The notes beneath the pieces are model-generated. The model worked only from the letters and a program-made list of their open reading frames with translations, did not search any database and was not told the DNA's origin. From positions 1 to 64,000 of the forward strand of contig MKWL01000019.1 of NCBI GenBank assembly GCA_001899305.1: 64,000 nt of DNA. The letters are read 5' to 3'. The position numbers and the translations under genes were made by a program. The stretch is from Thiobacillus sp. 0-1251 (GTDB lineage: Bacteria; Pseudomonadota; Gammaproteobacteria; Burkholderiales; Thiobacillaceae). How positions within the stretch are numbered: the stretch's first letter is position 1; each line of letters starts with the position of its first letter. Shown piece after piece: positions 24,817-33,586 of this stretch.

Positions 24817-26171
24817 GGCTGTTTATGATTCCTCGACACCAGCCATACCAGCACCAGCACCGGCACGCCGATCAGCGCCGTGCCGGTGAAGAAGGTCGCC
24901 CAGCCATAAGCGTCGACGAATTCCCCGGAAAAGCCGGCGATGAACTTGGGCAGGAGCAGCATCACCGAGGTGAACAGCGCGTACTGTGTGGCCGAATACG
25001 CCTGGTTCACCAGGCCGGACAGATAGGCGACGAAGGCGCTGGATGCGATGCCGGCGGAGAGGTTGTCGGCCGACACCGTGAACACCAGTGCGCCCATGTC
25101 GTGCCCGCGCCCGGCCAGCCAGACGAACAGCAGGTTGGTCGCCGCCGACAGCAGCGCACCGAGAAACAGCGTGCGCATCACGCCGAGACGCATCGTCAGC
25201 AGGCCGCCGAGCCCGGCGCCGGCGATGGTCATGATCACGCCGAACACCTTGGACACGGTGGCGACTTCGTCCTTGGTGAACCCCATTTCCTGATAGAAGG
25301 GGTTGCTCATCACCCCCATCACCACGTCGGAAATCCGATACAGCGCGATCAGTGCCAGCATCAACAGCGCCTGCCATTTGTAACGCTGGATGAAGTCGAT
25401 GAAAGGCGACAGCACCGCGTCGTAGAACCATGCGGCGGCGTTGAGCAGCCCGTCCGACAGCCCAAGCGAGGCGAACTTCGCGCGTGCATGCAACTCGCGT
25501 TCGCTTGTGGTGCGTGGAATTTTCTTCTCGGGTTCGCGGATGGTCAGCGTGGTGAGGATACCAACCGCCATCAGGGCCGCCATGACCGTGTACGCCACCT
25601 GCCAGGGGTGGAAGTCGTAGGCGGCCGTGGTCGTGTCGACGCTCGCCGCGATCCACAGCGCGCCGGCACCGGCCGTGATCATCGCGATGCGATAGCCCGC
25701 CTGGTAGGTGGCCGCCATCGCCCCCTGCTTCTCGGTTTCCACCGCCTCGATACGGTAGGCGTCGAGCGCGATATCCTGCGTCGCCGAGGCGAAGGCCACT
25801 GCCAGCGCGAAGAACACCGTATGCGTCAGGTTCAGCACTGGGTCGGTGTTCGCCATGCCCAGCAGCGCCGCGGCGATGCAGATCTGCGAGAGCAGCAGCC
25901 AGGCCCGCCGCCGGCCCAGCATGCGCGTCAGCAACGGCAGCGGTAGCCGGTCCACCAGCGGCGACCACAGGAACTTGAAGCCGTACGCCAGCCCCACCCA
26001 GGAAAGATGCCCGATCGTCGCGCGCGCGATGCCTGCTTCGGACAGCCAGAACGAAAGCGTGCCCAGCACCAGCAGCAGCGGCAGCCCGGCCGAAAAGCCG
26101 AGGAATAGCATGCCGACGACGCGGGGGTGGGCGTAGATCTTGAGGGCGGCAAGCCAGGGATGGTTGGTCAT
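24813..26171 (-). CDS. ampG: AmpG-type muropeptide permease (MFS)
   Basis: A 452-residue MFS transporter with about 12-14 membrane helices. N-terminal L-F-L-G-F-S-A-G-L-P-L-L-L-V, the L-S-W-V-G-L-A-Y-G-F-K-F-L-W-S-P-L-V-D-R motif, and A-S-A-T-Q-D-I-A-L-D-A-Y-R match AmpG, which imports GlcNAc-anhMurNAc peptides for peptidoglycan recycling. I used the ATG at 26171; an upstream in-frame start would add 31 residues without hydrophobic or family features and overlap the AAA gene. Confidence 0.92.
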   Translation of the reverse strand: MTNHPWLAALKIYAHPRVVGMLFLGFSAGLPLLLVLGTLSFWLSEAGIARATIGHLSWVGLAYGFKFLWSPLVDRLPLPLLTRMLGRRRAWLLLSQICIAAALLGMANTDPVLNLTHTVFFALAVAFASATQDIALDAYRIEAVETEKQGAMAATYQAGYRIAMITAGAGALWIAASVDTTTAAYDFHPWQVAYTVMAALMAVGILTTLTIREPEKKIPRTTSERELHARAKFASLGLSDGLLNAAAWFYDAVLSPFIDFIQRYKWQALLMLALIALYRISDVVMGVMSNPFYQEMGFTKDEVATVSKVFGVIMTIAGAGLGGLLTMRLGVMRTLFLGALLSAATNLLFVWLAGRGHDMGALVFTVSADNLSAGIASSAFVAYLSGLVNQAYSATQYALFTSVMLLLPKFIAGFSGEFVDAYGWATFFTGTALIGVPVLVLVWLVSRNHKQP

Positions 26172-26196
26172 GGCGTGAATGTTTTGTATTGGCGGG

Positions 26197-27648
26197 TCAG
26201 GCTGTCGCTCGCAGCAGATTACGCGAGATCGTGTAGCAGTGCAGGCTGGTTGGCATGAATTCAAGCTCCGTCGTGCCGTCGTTGCCCATACCGCTCACGC
26301 TCAAGGTGGTCACCAGCGGACGGCGAGCCAATTCGTGTTTCGCCGCGAACTCTCGCAGGCCACGCAATTCACCCCAATCCGTATAGGCCGCGTCGGACCA
26401 TTTGATCTCTACCGCAAAACGCGGCTTCAGCGTGCGGTTGTCGATCGACACCAGATCTACCTCCAGATCGGACCGACCCTGCTTCCAGCGTGCGTAATGC
26501 AGCGACTGGATCGTGCTGGTGTCGTGCAGCCACTGGCTCCACACGGCTGTTTCCGCCAGCGCACCCATGGCCGGATCGCTGGCTGCCGCGTAACCGAACA
26601 GCGCGGCGCGGATCGACGGGTTGGTCAGGTACACCTTGAACGTCCGCGCGCGCTGCATGCGGCGCGCCGTGTCATCGACCCGGTGCACCCGCTTGATGAG
26701 GTAAGCTGCTTCCAGGTACTCTAGGTAATCGAGCAGTTTCTGCTTGGCGATACCCGTATCCTTGGACAGCTTTTCCGGACTTAGCTCATCGCCGGTGTTG
26801 TAGGCCAATACATTGAAGAAGCGGTTCAGCTCCTGGGTGTCGCCGATGCCGTACAGGCTGGGCAAATCCTTCAGCAACACCTTGTCCACGATGTCCTGAC
26901 GCAGAAATCGGGTCGGATTCTCGCGCACGGCCGGATTCATCACCGCCTCCGGGAAACCACCGTAATTCAGGTAGTTCACGAACTCGGCATTCAGCGCCTC
27001 GATGCTGGGCGCGCGATAGGCTGGCGCGCGGCCGGCCGCGACCGGTTCCTCGGCGATCAGCGCCGCTTCCCGCCCCGCGAAGGCTAGGTACTCCGAGAAG
27101 GTCAGCGGCGGCAGCACGAAATCGGTGAAACGACCCGCGCCCGATTCACGGCTCTTCATGCGCAGCGCCGCCGCCGCCGAACCGCTGGCGACGAAGCGGA
27201 CGGCCCGGAAGGTATCTACCAGCGATTTGAGATGCACCTCCCAATCCTTCAAGTACTGGATTTCGTCGAAGAACACCCACAACCGTTGCCCGTCGCCGTG
27301 CCTGTGCAGTTCCATGAACGTCCGTACCAGGCTTTCCAGCGAGCGGCCCGAATACAGTGGCGTATCCAGCGACACATACAGGATGGTGCTGCCGGTCGTG
27401 CCCTTGTCCAACAGCGCCTGCACGGCATGCGCCAGCATCACCGTCTTGCCGACCCGGCGCGGGCCGATCAACACCACCGCGCGCGGCACCTCGACGGCCT
27501 CGACCAGTTGTATGAAGGGTGCGAAATACGCCCGGCGCGGCCAGTCCCGGCGCTCGGTGTCGATGCCGCCGCCCGCCATCCACCACGGGTTGTCGAACGC
27601 CAGCCGCTTTTGAACGTCCGCCAGGGGAATCTCGAAGGGCTTCGCCAT
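26197..27648 (-). CDS. ATP-binding protein, AAA_14/DUF4143 type
   Basis: A 483-residue P-loop ATPase: Walker A G-P-R-R-V-G-K-T (about residues 63-70), Walker B-like L-W-V-F-F-D-E-I-Q-Y-L, sensor-like V-A-S-G-S, then a DUF4143 region (about 270-430) with F-A-V-E-I-K-W-S-D, a D/E-x-K-like pattern that may be a degenerate nuclease fold. Proteins of this kind are widespread and of unknown role; many are linked to mobile or defence regions. Here it lies downstream of the broken MmeI-like gene and DinD, in the same direction. The leader of about 90 bp is AT-rich, unlike flanking genes. Confidence 0.85.
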   Translation of the reverse strand: MAKPFEIPLADVQKRLAFDNPWWMAGGGIDTERRDWPRRAYFAPFIQLVEAVEVPRAVVLIGPRRVGKTVMLAHAVQALLDKGTTGSTILYVSLDTPLYSGRSLESLVRTFMELHRHGDGQRLWVFFDEIQYLKDWEVHLKSLVDTFRAVRFVASGSAAAALRMKSRESGAGRFTDFVLPPLTFSEYLAFAGREAALIAEEPVAAGRAPAYRAPSIEALNAEFVNYLNYGGFPEAVMNPAVRENPTRFLRQDIVDKVLLKDLPSLYGIGDTQELNRFFNVLAYNTGDELSPEKLSKDTGIAKQKLLDYLEYLEAAYLIKRVHRVDDTARRMQRARTFKVYLTNPSIRAALFGYAAASDPAMGALAETAVWSQWLHDTSTIQSLHYARWKQGRSDLEVDLVSIDNRTLKPRFAVEIKWSDAAYTDWGELRGLREFAAKHELARRPLVTTLSVSGMGNDGTTELEFMPTSLHCYTISRNLLRATA

Positions 27649-27740
27649 AAGAAAATGGAAATCAGTCTAATGTGTCAAAGTAAGCATAATTAACAATGCC
27701 TATTTGTGCAATTCGTGATTTCCAATGAATAAACAGTGCG

Positions 27741-30545
27741 TTACACCGTCGCCTTAGTCGATTTTCCGCGCCGTTTGGCGGGCTTCTCGGTCGGCAGCAA
27801 CGACGTCAGCGCCTGGTAGCGCTGGAACAGGAAGGCCACCCGCTCGGCGTCGGACTTGAAGCCGGTCTTGCCGTAAGCCTTGTCCACAGCGGCGTCGAGC
27901 TTCTGGTGCGCTTTCAGCAGCACGGGCGGCATCGTCAGCGGGTCGTAGAGGTCGGCGAGCGAGGCGCCGGGGAATTGCGCGCGGGCGTCGAGCACGGCCT
28001 GGGTGGCGGTTTCGATGGCCTGCCGGGTCTTGTCGGCGGGTGCGTCGGTTCCACTTGCGGTGCAAGAAGAACATGAAGGCCAGGGAAAGGTGTTGTAAAC
28101 CATTGTCCCGGAGTATTGGTAACGACTCTCCAAACGCCCAGCAACTGCTCGAATCCACGCCATATGCATCGCCGATTGCAATATGCCGAGTAGATAGCGG
28201 CTATCGCTTTGCACCAAATACAGCTTGTTACTCGCAATGACATTGGGCGGAAGCAAACCTAGTGGCACGTACATCCGCCGTTCCGATGAGACTTCAGGGA
28301 TGGCGATATATTCGGTCGTTGGTTGTGACTGAAAAAAGAAGCGGGTTGGCGTTGCGGCTGCTCGACGCGTTGGTTCGGCGGAACTCGCCTGCCGGAATTT
28401 TTTGACGCCTTCAATTCGTTCCATCACCAGCGGCAGGCGACGCAACATCTCGGGTTTTACGTCAGCGAGCCACAGACACCAACGAGGATTGCCGTTAATA
28501 AATTCTTCAGAGCCGACATAAGGAAGCAGGAATGGTTTGGCCAAGGGTTCTGCGGAGACAAGCTCGTCATACTCTTCCTGCTTGAGGATGAGATGACCTC
28601 CGTCACTCGGCTTGCTGCCGCAAGTCATCCTTGGTACTTGCACGAGCGGGCGTTGGCGCTTTTCGATTACGACATCAGGCGCAAATGTCAGGTATGGGCT
28701 GATATTGCCATCTACGACAGCATGCGGCTCCGACTTTGGATGCTCGTACTCAAAAATCGTCTTTTGCTCAATATCGAACGAACCAAAACCAATGATGACG
28801 CAATGTACTGCTGCTAAGCCGCGCGCCTCATTACTCCATTGGAAGGTGCGGTGTGCAAAGTGAATCTTGATTCCATATTGTCCCAATAGTAGCGACCAGA
28901 GCAGAGGGACTTGCTCGCCTTGGGTAATTGAATTTGTTGAAACAAAAGCGCAGCGAATAGCCGAGCCTGCGATAAACCTCGCCGTCTTGATGTACCAGGC
29001 GGCTACAAAGTCGAGATCGGAAGCGGCTTTCATCCCGTGGAAAGCCGCAACAAGATCCGCTTTCTGCTCCTTCGATTGGTAATGCTTTCCAACAAACGGC
29101 GGGTTGCCCATGATGTAGCTCGCCCGCTCTGCGGGCAGCACCTCGTTCCAGTCGAGCGTGAGCGCGTTGCCGTGGACGATCTTCGGGCTGGTCTTCAGCG
29201 GAATGCGGGCGAAATACATGCCGAATTCCTCGCTGACCTTGAGGTTCATCTGGTGGTCGACCAGCCACAGCGCGACCTGGGCGATCTGGGCGGGGAACTC
29301 CTCGATCTCGATGCCGTGGAACTGGTCGACGTCGATGGAGAGCAGCTGGAAGATGTCGATCAGCGACTACTTGAACTCGCGCTCCAGTGCGAGCGAGGCG
29401 CGCAGGATGTCCAGTTCCAGCAGGCGCAGTTCGCGGTAGGCGATGACGAGGAAATTGCCGCAGCCGCAGGCGGGGTCGAGGAAGGTGAGCCCGCGCAGCT
29501 TCTTGTGGAACTCGAACAGTTTGTTGCGGTTCTTCTTCACCTTGTCGAATTCGGCCCACAGCGCGTCGAGGAACAGCGGCTTGATGAGCTTGAGGATGTT
29601 TTCCTCGCTGGTGTAGTGCGCACCGAGGTTGCGCCGCGCCTGCCGGTCCATGATGCTCTGGAACAGCGCGCCGAAGATGGCCGGCGAGATCGCGCTCCAG
29701 TCGAGCGCGCAGGCGTCGAGCAGCGCCTCGCGCATGGCCGAGTCGAAATCGGCGATGGGGATGGCTTCCTCGAACAGGCGGCCGTTGACGTAGGGGAAGG
29801 CGGCGAGCTGGTCGTCCAGCGCCTTGCCGCGTTTGGCGTCCGGCGTATTCAGCACCTGGAACAGCTGGGCCAGCAGGGGACCGAGGTCGGAGCCGTCTTC
29901 GCGGGTACGTTCCTCGATGTAGGTGCGCAAGGCCTGCGCCGGCTGGAAGATGCCGGTGTCGTCGGCGAACAGGCAGAACAGCAGGCGCACCAGCAGCACT
30001 TCGAGCGCATGGCCATCGAAACCGCTGGCCTTGAGCGCGTCGTGCAGCCGCCCCATGCGCTCGGCAGCCTGGATGTTGACCGGGTTTTGCGGCTTGATCT
30101 CCTGCGTTTCGTAGCCGGCGACGAAGCCGAAGTGGCGGATGTGCTTGTGCAGGTCCTTCAGCGCGAATTCGCGGGTGTCGCCGGTTTCCAGGTCGTAGAG
30201 GCGGAAGCGGGCGAAGTCGCACACGACGATGTGGCGCGGCAGGTCGCGTTCCTTGATGCCGGGAAAGTAGTCCAGCGCCTGATTAAAGGCGCGATCGAGG
30301 TTCCTGCCCCGCGACTTCTGCTCCACCAGCAGCACGCCGGGCCAGAACAGGTCGACGTAGCCCTGGCCGCCGCCGAATTTCTTGACTGCGTGCTCGAAAG
30401 TGGCGACGCGCTTGTTGGTGATGCCGAAGATTTCGAAAAAAGCGATCCAGAACGGCTTGGCCTCGCTGGCCTCATCGGCAGCGTCGGCCCATTCGCGCGA
30501 GAACGATAATGCGCGGGATTTGATCTCGTTCCAGGAAAGCGGCAT
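27741..30545 (-). pseudogene. MmeI-like restriction-modification enzyme, interrupted by an amber codon
   Basis: One reading frame spans 935 codons with a single TAG at 29367-29369 (codon 393). The N-terminal half has a PD-(D/E)XK-like nuclease pattern D65, E75-x-K77 in a V-D-L-F-W-P-G-V-L-L-V-E-Q-K segment, then an alpha-helical spacer and SAM motif I, D-P-A-C-G-C-G-N-F (about 357-365). The downstream half resumes in the same frame with F-H-G-I-E-I-E-E-F-P-A-Q-I-A, motif IV N-P-P-F, a target-recognition region and a C-terminal tail. This order matches the MmeI family of fused type IIG/IIL enzymes. The TAG splits the methylase domain, so neither part should work. One CAG-to-TAG change would restore a typical residue. 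Sequencing error cannot be excluded. Confidence 0.85.
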
Positions 30546-30550
30546 GACTG

Positions 30551-31441
30551 CTATTTGCCCGTTCCCTTGTTGTTTGCCTTGTCTCCCAACAAACCACCCG
30601 CGTCGCGCTCGTCCAGTTTCAGCTTAGGCGTGGCGGCCCTGAGGCGTTTTTCCACTTCCTTGATGTGTTCGGCGACAGGGATGTTCTCTGGGCGTTCGCC
30701 GCCAATGCGTTCAATCGCGGCGCGGACTTCCTTCCCGACCTGTTCGTGGGTACGAATGGCCTGCTGCTGATCGCGGATGCCTTCTCGTGCCAGTTTGTCC
30801 CGGGTTTGGGTCATGCGGAACTGGTTGGCGGCAAGTTCAGTGGCGTTCATCCGATCCATCAGTTGCTCTTTGGCTGGGACACCCTTTCTGGTCTTGATTT
30901 GTTCATTACCCAGGCCTCCGTAAAGGCCTTTGTAGCCGGCGTCGTGAAAAATACCGAACATGCGGTTTTGCACGCCGGCCTGTCGGGCGGCGCCGGATAG
31001 CGCCTTGAATTCTTCTGAAGTCTGTTTGCGCAGTTCCAGACGTTCCATATCCGAGGCGAGCTGCTCGGACAGTTCCTGGCGCCGGGTCTGGATGGCGAAG
31101 TATTTCTGGGCTTGGGCGATTTCCGGCTTGCGCGGGTCGCCGTTCTGGGCGATGAGGTAACAGGCGAAGCGGGAAAGCTGGTAGTCCTGTACGACTTGGA
31201 CGGCACCCTTGCCACCCGTTATCGGTTTGCCGGCGCCGGCAAAGTGATGCTCGGGATTGTTTCCTGATTGCTCACAAGAGGTTATGGCTCGATTGATGGC
31301 GTCTTCAAATCGTCGCCACTGGCTGTAGCCTAGTAGAGGCTGCAGATCGCGAGCGCTCCAGTACTCGGCGCCGTGGTCGTTGACCTGTTTGAGGTTTTCG
31401 AAGGATTGCCCGCCAATGCTTGGCAGTTCTTTTTTTGCCAT
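30551..31441 (-). CDS. dinD: DinD-family DNA-damage-inducible-type protein
   Basis: A 296-residue protein matching Din[14 protein letters not shown]-x-x-W-R-x-F near the N-terminus (a Bro-N/KilA-like domain), [20 protein letters not shown]-x-x-I-A-x-A-Q-x-Y-F-A-I-Q-T-R, and G-I-F-x-D-A-G-Y-x-G-L-Y-G. In E. coli, DinD inhibits RecA filament activity and is SOS-induced. A strong ribosome site (GAGGAGGAGG) precedes the ATG. No LexA box is visible in the 56-bp gap to xth. It is followed after 5 nt by the MmeI-like gene. Confidence 0.9.
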   Translation of the reverse strand: MAKKELPSIGGQSFENLKQVNDHGAEYWSARDLQPLLGYSQWRRFEDAINRAITSCEQSGNNPEHHFAGAGKPITGGKGAVQVVQDYQLSRFACYLIAQNGDPRKPEIAQAQKYFAIQTRRQELSEQLASDMERLELRKQTSEEFKALSGAARQAGVQNRMFGIFHDAGYKGLYGGLGNEQIKTRKGVPAKEQLMDRMNATELAANQFRMTQTRDKLAREGIRDQQQAIRTHEQVGKEVRAAIERIGGERPENIPVAEHIKEVEKRLRAATPKLKLDERDAGGLLGDKANNKGTGK

Positions 31442-31497
31442 GTTGTTCCTCCTCCTCTTCCCCTTTGGGTTGTCTCGATTGTTTTCGGCGTAAGGGG

Positions 31498-32277
31498 TTA
31501 CGGTGCGTAATCGTAATCGACAATCAGCGGCGCATGGTCGGAAAAGCGCTGGTCCTTGTAGACGCTGGCGGAGGTGGCTTTGGCGGCGATGCCGGGAGTG
31601 GCGATCTGGTAGTCGATGCGCCAGCCGACGTTCTTGGCCCAGGCCTGGCCGCGGTTGCTCCACCAGGTGTAGGCCTCGCCGGTATGCTCGGGGTAGAGGT
31701 TGCGGTAGACGTCGACCCAGCCGAGCTCGTCGAACAGGCGCGTCATCCAGGCACGCTCCTCGGGCAGGAAGCCGGAGTTCTTCTGGTTGGATTTCCAGTT
31801 CTTGAGGTCGATTTCCTTGTGGGCAATGTTCCAGTCGCCGCAGATGATGATTTCGCGGCCGGACTGGATCAGCGCCTGGAGGCGCGGGAAGAAGACGTCG
31901 AGAAAACGGAACTTGGCCTGCTGGCGTTCGTCGCTGCTGGAGCCGGAAGGCTGGTAGAGCGAGATGACGGCGAGATGGCCGTAGTCGGCCTCGATGTAGC
32001 GGCCTTCGGCATCGAATTCCGGGATGCCGAGGCCCTCGATGATGCGCTGTGGCGGCTGGCGGGTGTAGACGCCGACGCCGCTGTAGCCCTTCTTCTCGGC
32101 GTAGTGGAAGGCGCCGCTGAGGCCGCCGCAGGCTACGAATTCCGGCCTGAGGTCGGCGGCCTGCGCCTTGAGTTCCTGCACGCAGACGACGTCGGCATGT
32201 TGCGTGGGGAGCCAATCGAAAAAGCCCTTGGTGGCGGCGGAGCGGATACCGTTGAGGTTGGCCGATATAATTCGCAT
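31498..32277 (-). CDS. xth: Exodeoxyribonuclease III
   Basis: A 259-residue AP endonuclease/3'-5' exonuclease of the exonuclease III family. N-terminal [11 protein letters not shown], catalytic metal-binding E in Q-E-L-K (Q-E-x-K), [16 protein letters not shown] and terminal S-D-H-A-P-L motifs are intact. Used in base-excision repair. ATG at 32277; a TTG immediately upstream is ignored. Confidence 0.95.
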   Translation of the reverse strand: MRIISANLNGIRSAATKGFFDWLPTQHADVVCVQELKAQAADLRPEFVACGGLSGAFHYAEKKGYSGVGVYTRQPPQRIIEGLGIPEFDAEGRYIEADYGHLAVISLYQPSGSSSDERQQAKFRFLDVFFPRLQALIQSGREIIICGDWNIAHKEIDLKNWKSNQKNSGFLPEERAWMTRLFDELGWVDVYRNLYPEHTGEAYTWWSNRGQAWAKNVGWRIDYQIATPGIAAKATSASVYKDQRFSDHAPLIVDYDYAP

Positions 32278-32304
32278 CAAGATCGATTCAAGAAGTTAAG
32301 GAAA

Positions 32305-32943
32305 ATGTCCGATTACAAAGCCGAGTTTGTGGAATTCGCCATCGCTTCGAACGTGTTGTGTTTCGGCGAGTTCAAAACCAAGGCGGGGCGCATGAGCCCC
32401 TACTTTTTTAATGCGGGTCTGTTCAACGACGGCGACAAGCTGAAACGGCTGGGCGAATTTTACGCGAAAGCCATCGTCGACTCGGGGATCGTATTCGACG
32501 TGCTGTTCGGTCCGGCCTACAAGGGCATTCCGCTGGCGGCGAGCATCGCGATCGCGCTGGCAGGCATGGGCAGGAACGTGCCGTTCGCCTTCAATCGCAA
32601 GGAGGCGAAGGATCACGGCGAAGGCGGGTCGGTGGTCGGTGCGGCGCTCGCGGGGCGCGTGCTGATCGTCGACGACGTGATCTCGGCGGGCACCTCGGTG
32701 CGCGAGTCGGTGGATCTGATCCGGCACGCGGGTGCGGAACCGGCCGGGGTGGTGATCGCGCTGGACCGGATGGAACGCGGAACGGGCGAGACGTCCGCCG
32801 TGCAGGAAGTGCGGGAACAATATGGCATTCCAGTGGTGGCTGTGGTCACGCTGGACAATTTGGTGGAGTTTCTGGAGCGTGATGCAAACCGACAAGCTGA
32901 ATTGCAAGCCGTGGCCGCGTACCGTTCAACGTATGGCGTATAG
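32305..32943 (+). CDS. pyrE: Orotate phosphoribosyltransferase
   Basis: A 212-residue type I phosphoribosyltransferase making OMP from orotate and PRPP in pyrimidine synthesis. It has F-K-T-K-A-G-R-x-S-P-Y-F-F-N-A-G near the N-terminus, [12 protein letters not shown] flexible loop and the PRPP motif [20 protein letters not shown] precedes the ATG. Divergent from xth with a short shared promoter gap. Confidence 0.95.
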   Translation: MSDYKAEFVEFAIASNVLCFGEFKTKAGRMSPYFFNAGLFNDGDKLKRLGEFYAKAIVDSGIVFDVLFGPAYKGIPLAASIAIALAGMGRNVPFAFNRKEAKDHGEGGSVVGAALAGRVLIVDDVISAGTSVRESVDLIRHAGAEPAGVVIALDRMERGTGETSAVQEVREQYGIPVVAVVTLDNLVEFLERDANRQAELQAVAAYRSTYGV

Positions 32944-33535
32944 CCTGCTGGCGGCGGTTGCGGCCGTTTCGCTGCTGGCAGCGAGCCCGGCCGTGGCGGG
33001 CATGTACCGCTGGGTGGATGGCAATGGCCGTGTGCATTATGGCGACACGCTGCCGCCAACCTACCAGCAAAGCGGCGCGGCCGAGATGAGCAAGCAGGGC
33101 AACATCATCAAGCGCACGCAATCCGAAGCCGAGCGCCGCGCCCAGGCCGAGCGCGAGGCCGAGCAGAAACGCATCCAGGACGAGCAACAGAAGCAGGCGC
33201 AGCTCGACCGTGCACTGACCCAGACCTATACCACCGAAGCGGAAATCGACTTGGCGCGCGACCGGGCATTGGAGAACTACAAGCTGATGATCCGGGGCGC
33301 CGAAATCCGGGCTGGTGCGGTCGATGCCAATCTGGCCGATCTGCGCACCCGCATCGCCAACGTACAAAAGGCAGGCCGCAAGGTCGGGCCCGGGCTGCAG
33401 GAACAGCTGGACCAGGCCGTTCGCGAAAGCGAGGAGCTGAAACGCACCATCCAGAAAAATCAGAACGCCATGGTGCAGGTGCGCGAGAAATACGAGGCGG
33501 ACAAGCTGCGCTTCCGCGAACTGACCGGCAAGTAG
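32882..33535 (+). CDS. DUF4124-domain periplasmic protein with coiled coil
   Basis: A 217-residue exported protein. The mature N-terminus reads M-Y-R-W-V-D[13 protein letters not shown], the DUF4124 signature, followed by a long charged coiled coil (about 90-215). I chose the ATG at 32882 because it has GGAG 5 nt upstream; it overlaps the end of pyrE by 62 nt. A later ATG at 32933 would also leave a signal-like sequence but has no ribosome site. Function unknown. Confidence 0.85.
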   Translation: MQTDKLNCKPWPRTVQRMAYSLLAAVAAVSLLAASPAVAGMYRWVDGNGRVHYGDTLPPTYQQSGAAEMSKQGNIIKRTQSEAERRAQAEREAEQKRIQDEQQKQAQLDRALTQTYTTEAEIDLARDRALENYKLMIRGAEIRAGAVDANLADLRTRIANVQKAGRKVGPGLQEQLDQAVRESEELKRTIQKNQNAMVQVREKYEADKLRFRELTGK

Positions 33536-33552
33536 CCGGCCGCATTGTCGTG

Positions 33553-33586
33553 AAAAGGGGCGCCCAAACGGCGCCCTTTTGTTTTT
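33553..33586. terminator. Bidirectional rho-independent terminator
   Basis: An A-run, then GGGGCGCC, a CAAAC loop, GGCGCCC and a T-rich run (TTTTGTTTTT) between the DUF4124 gene and gatB, which point at each other. The A-run on the left serves as the T-tail for the minus strand. Confidence 0.85.

Noticed and set aside
27741-29249. Reading the MmeI-like locus as two separate subunit genes
   Set aside because: The break lies within the methylase domain between motif I and motif IV, the frame is unchanged across the TAG, and the first later ATG (29249) leaves out 39 residues of conserved sequence.
29037-30509. 490-codon plus-strand frame opposite the MmeI-like gene
   Set aside because: Shadow frame of a GC-rich gene with strong family motifs on the other strand.
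31442-31497. LexA box controlling dinD
   Set aside because: No CTGT-N8-ACAG pattern in the gap between xth and dinD.
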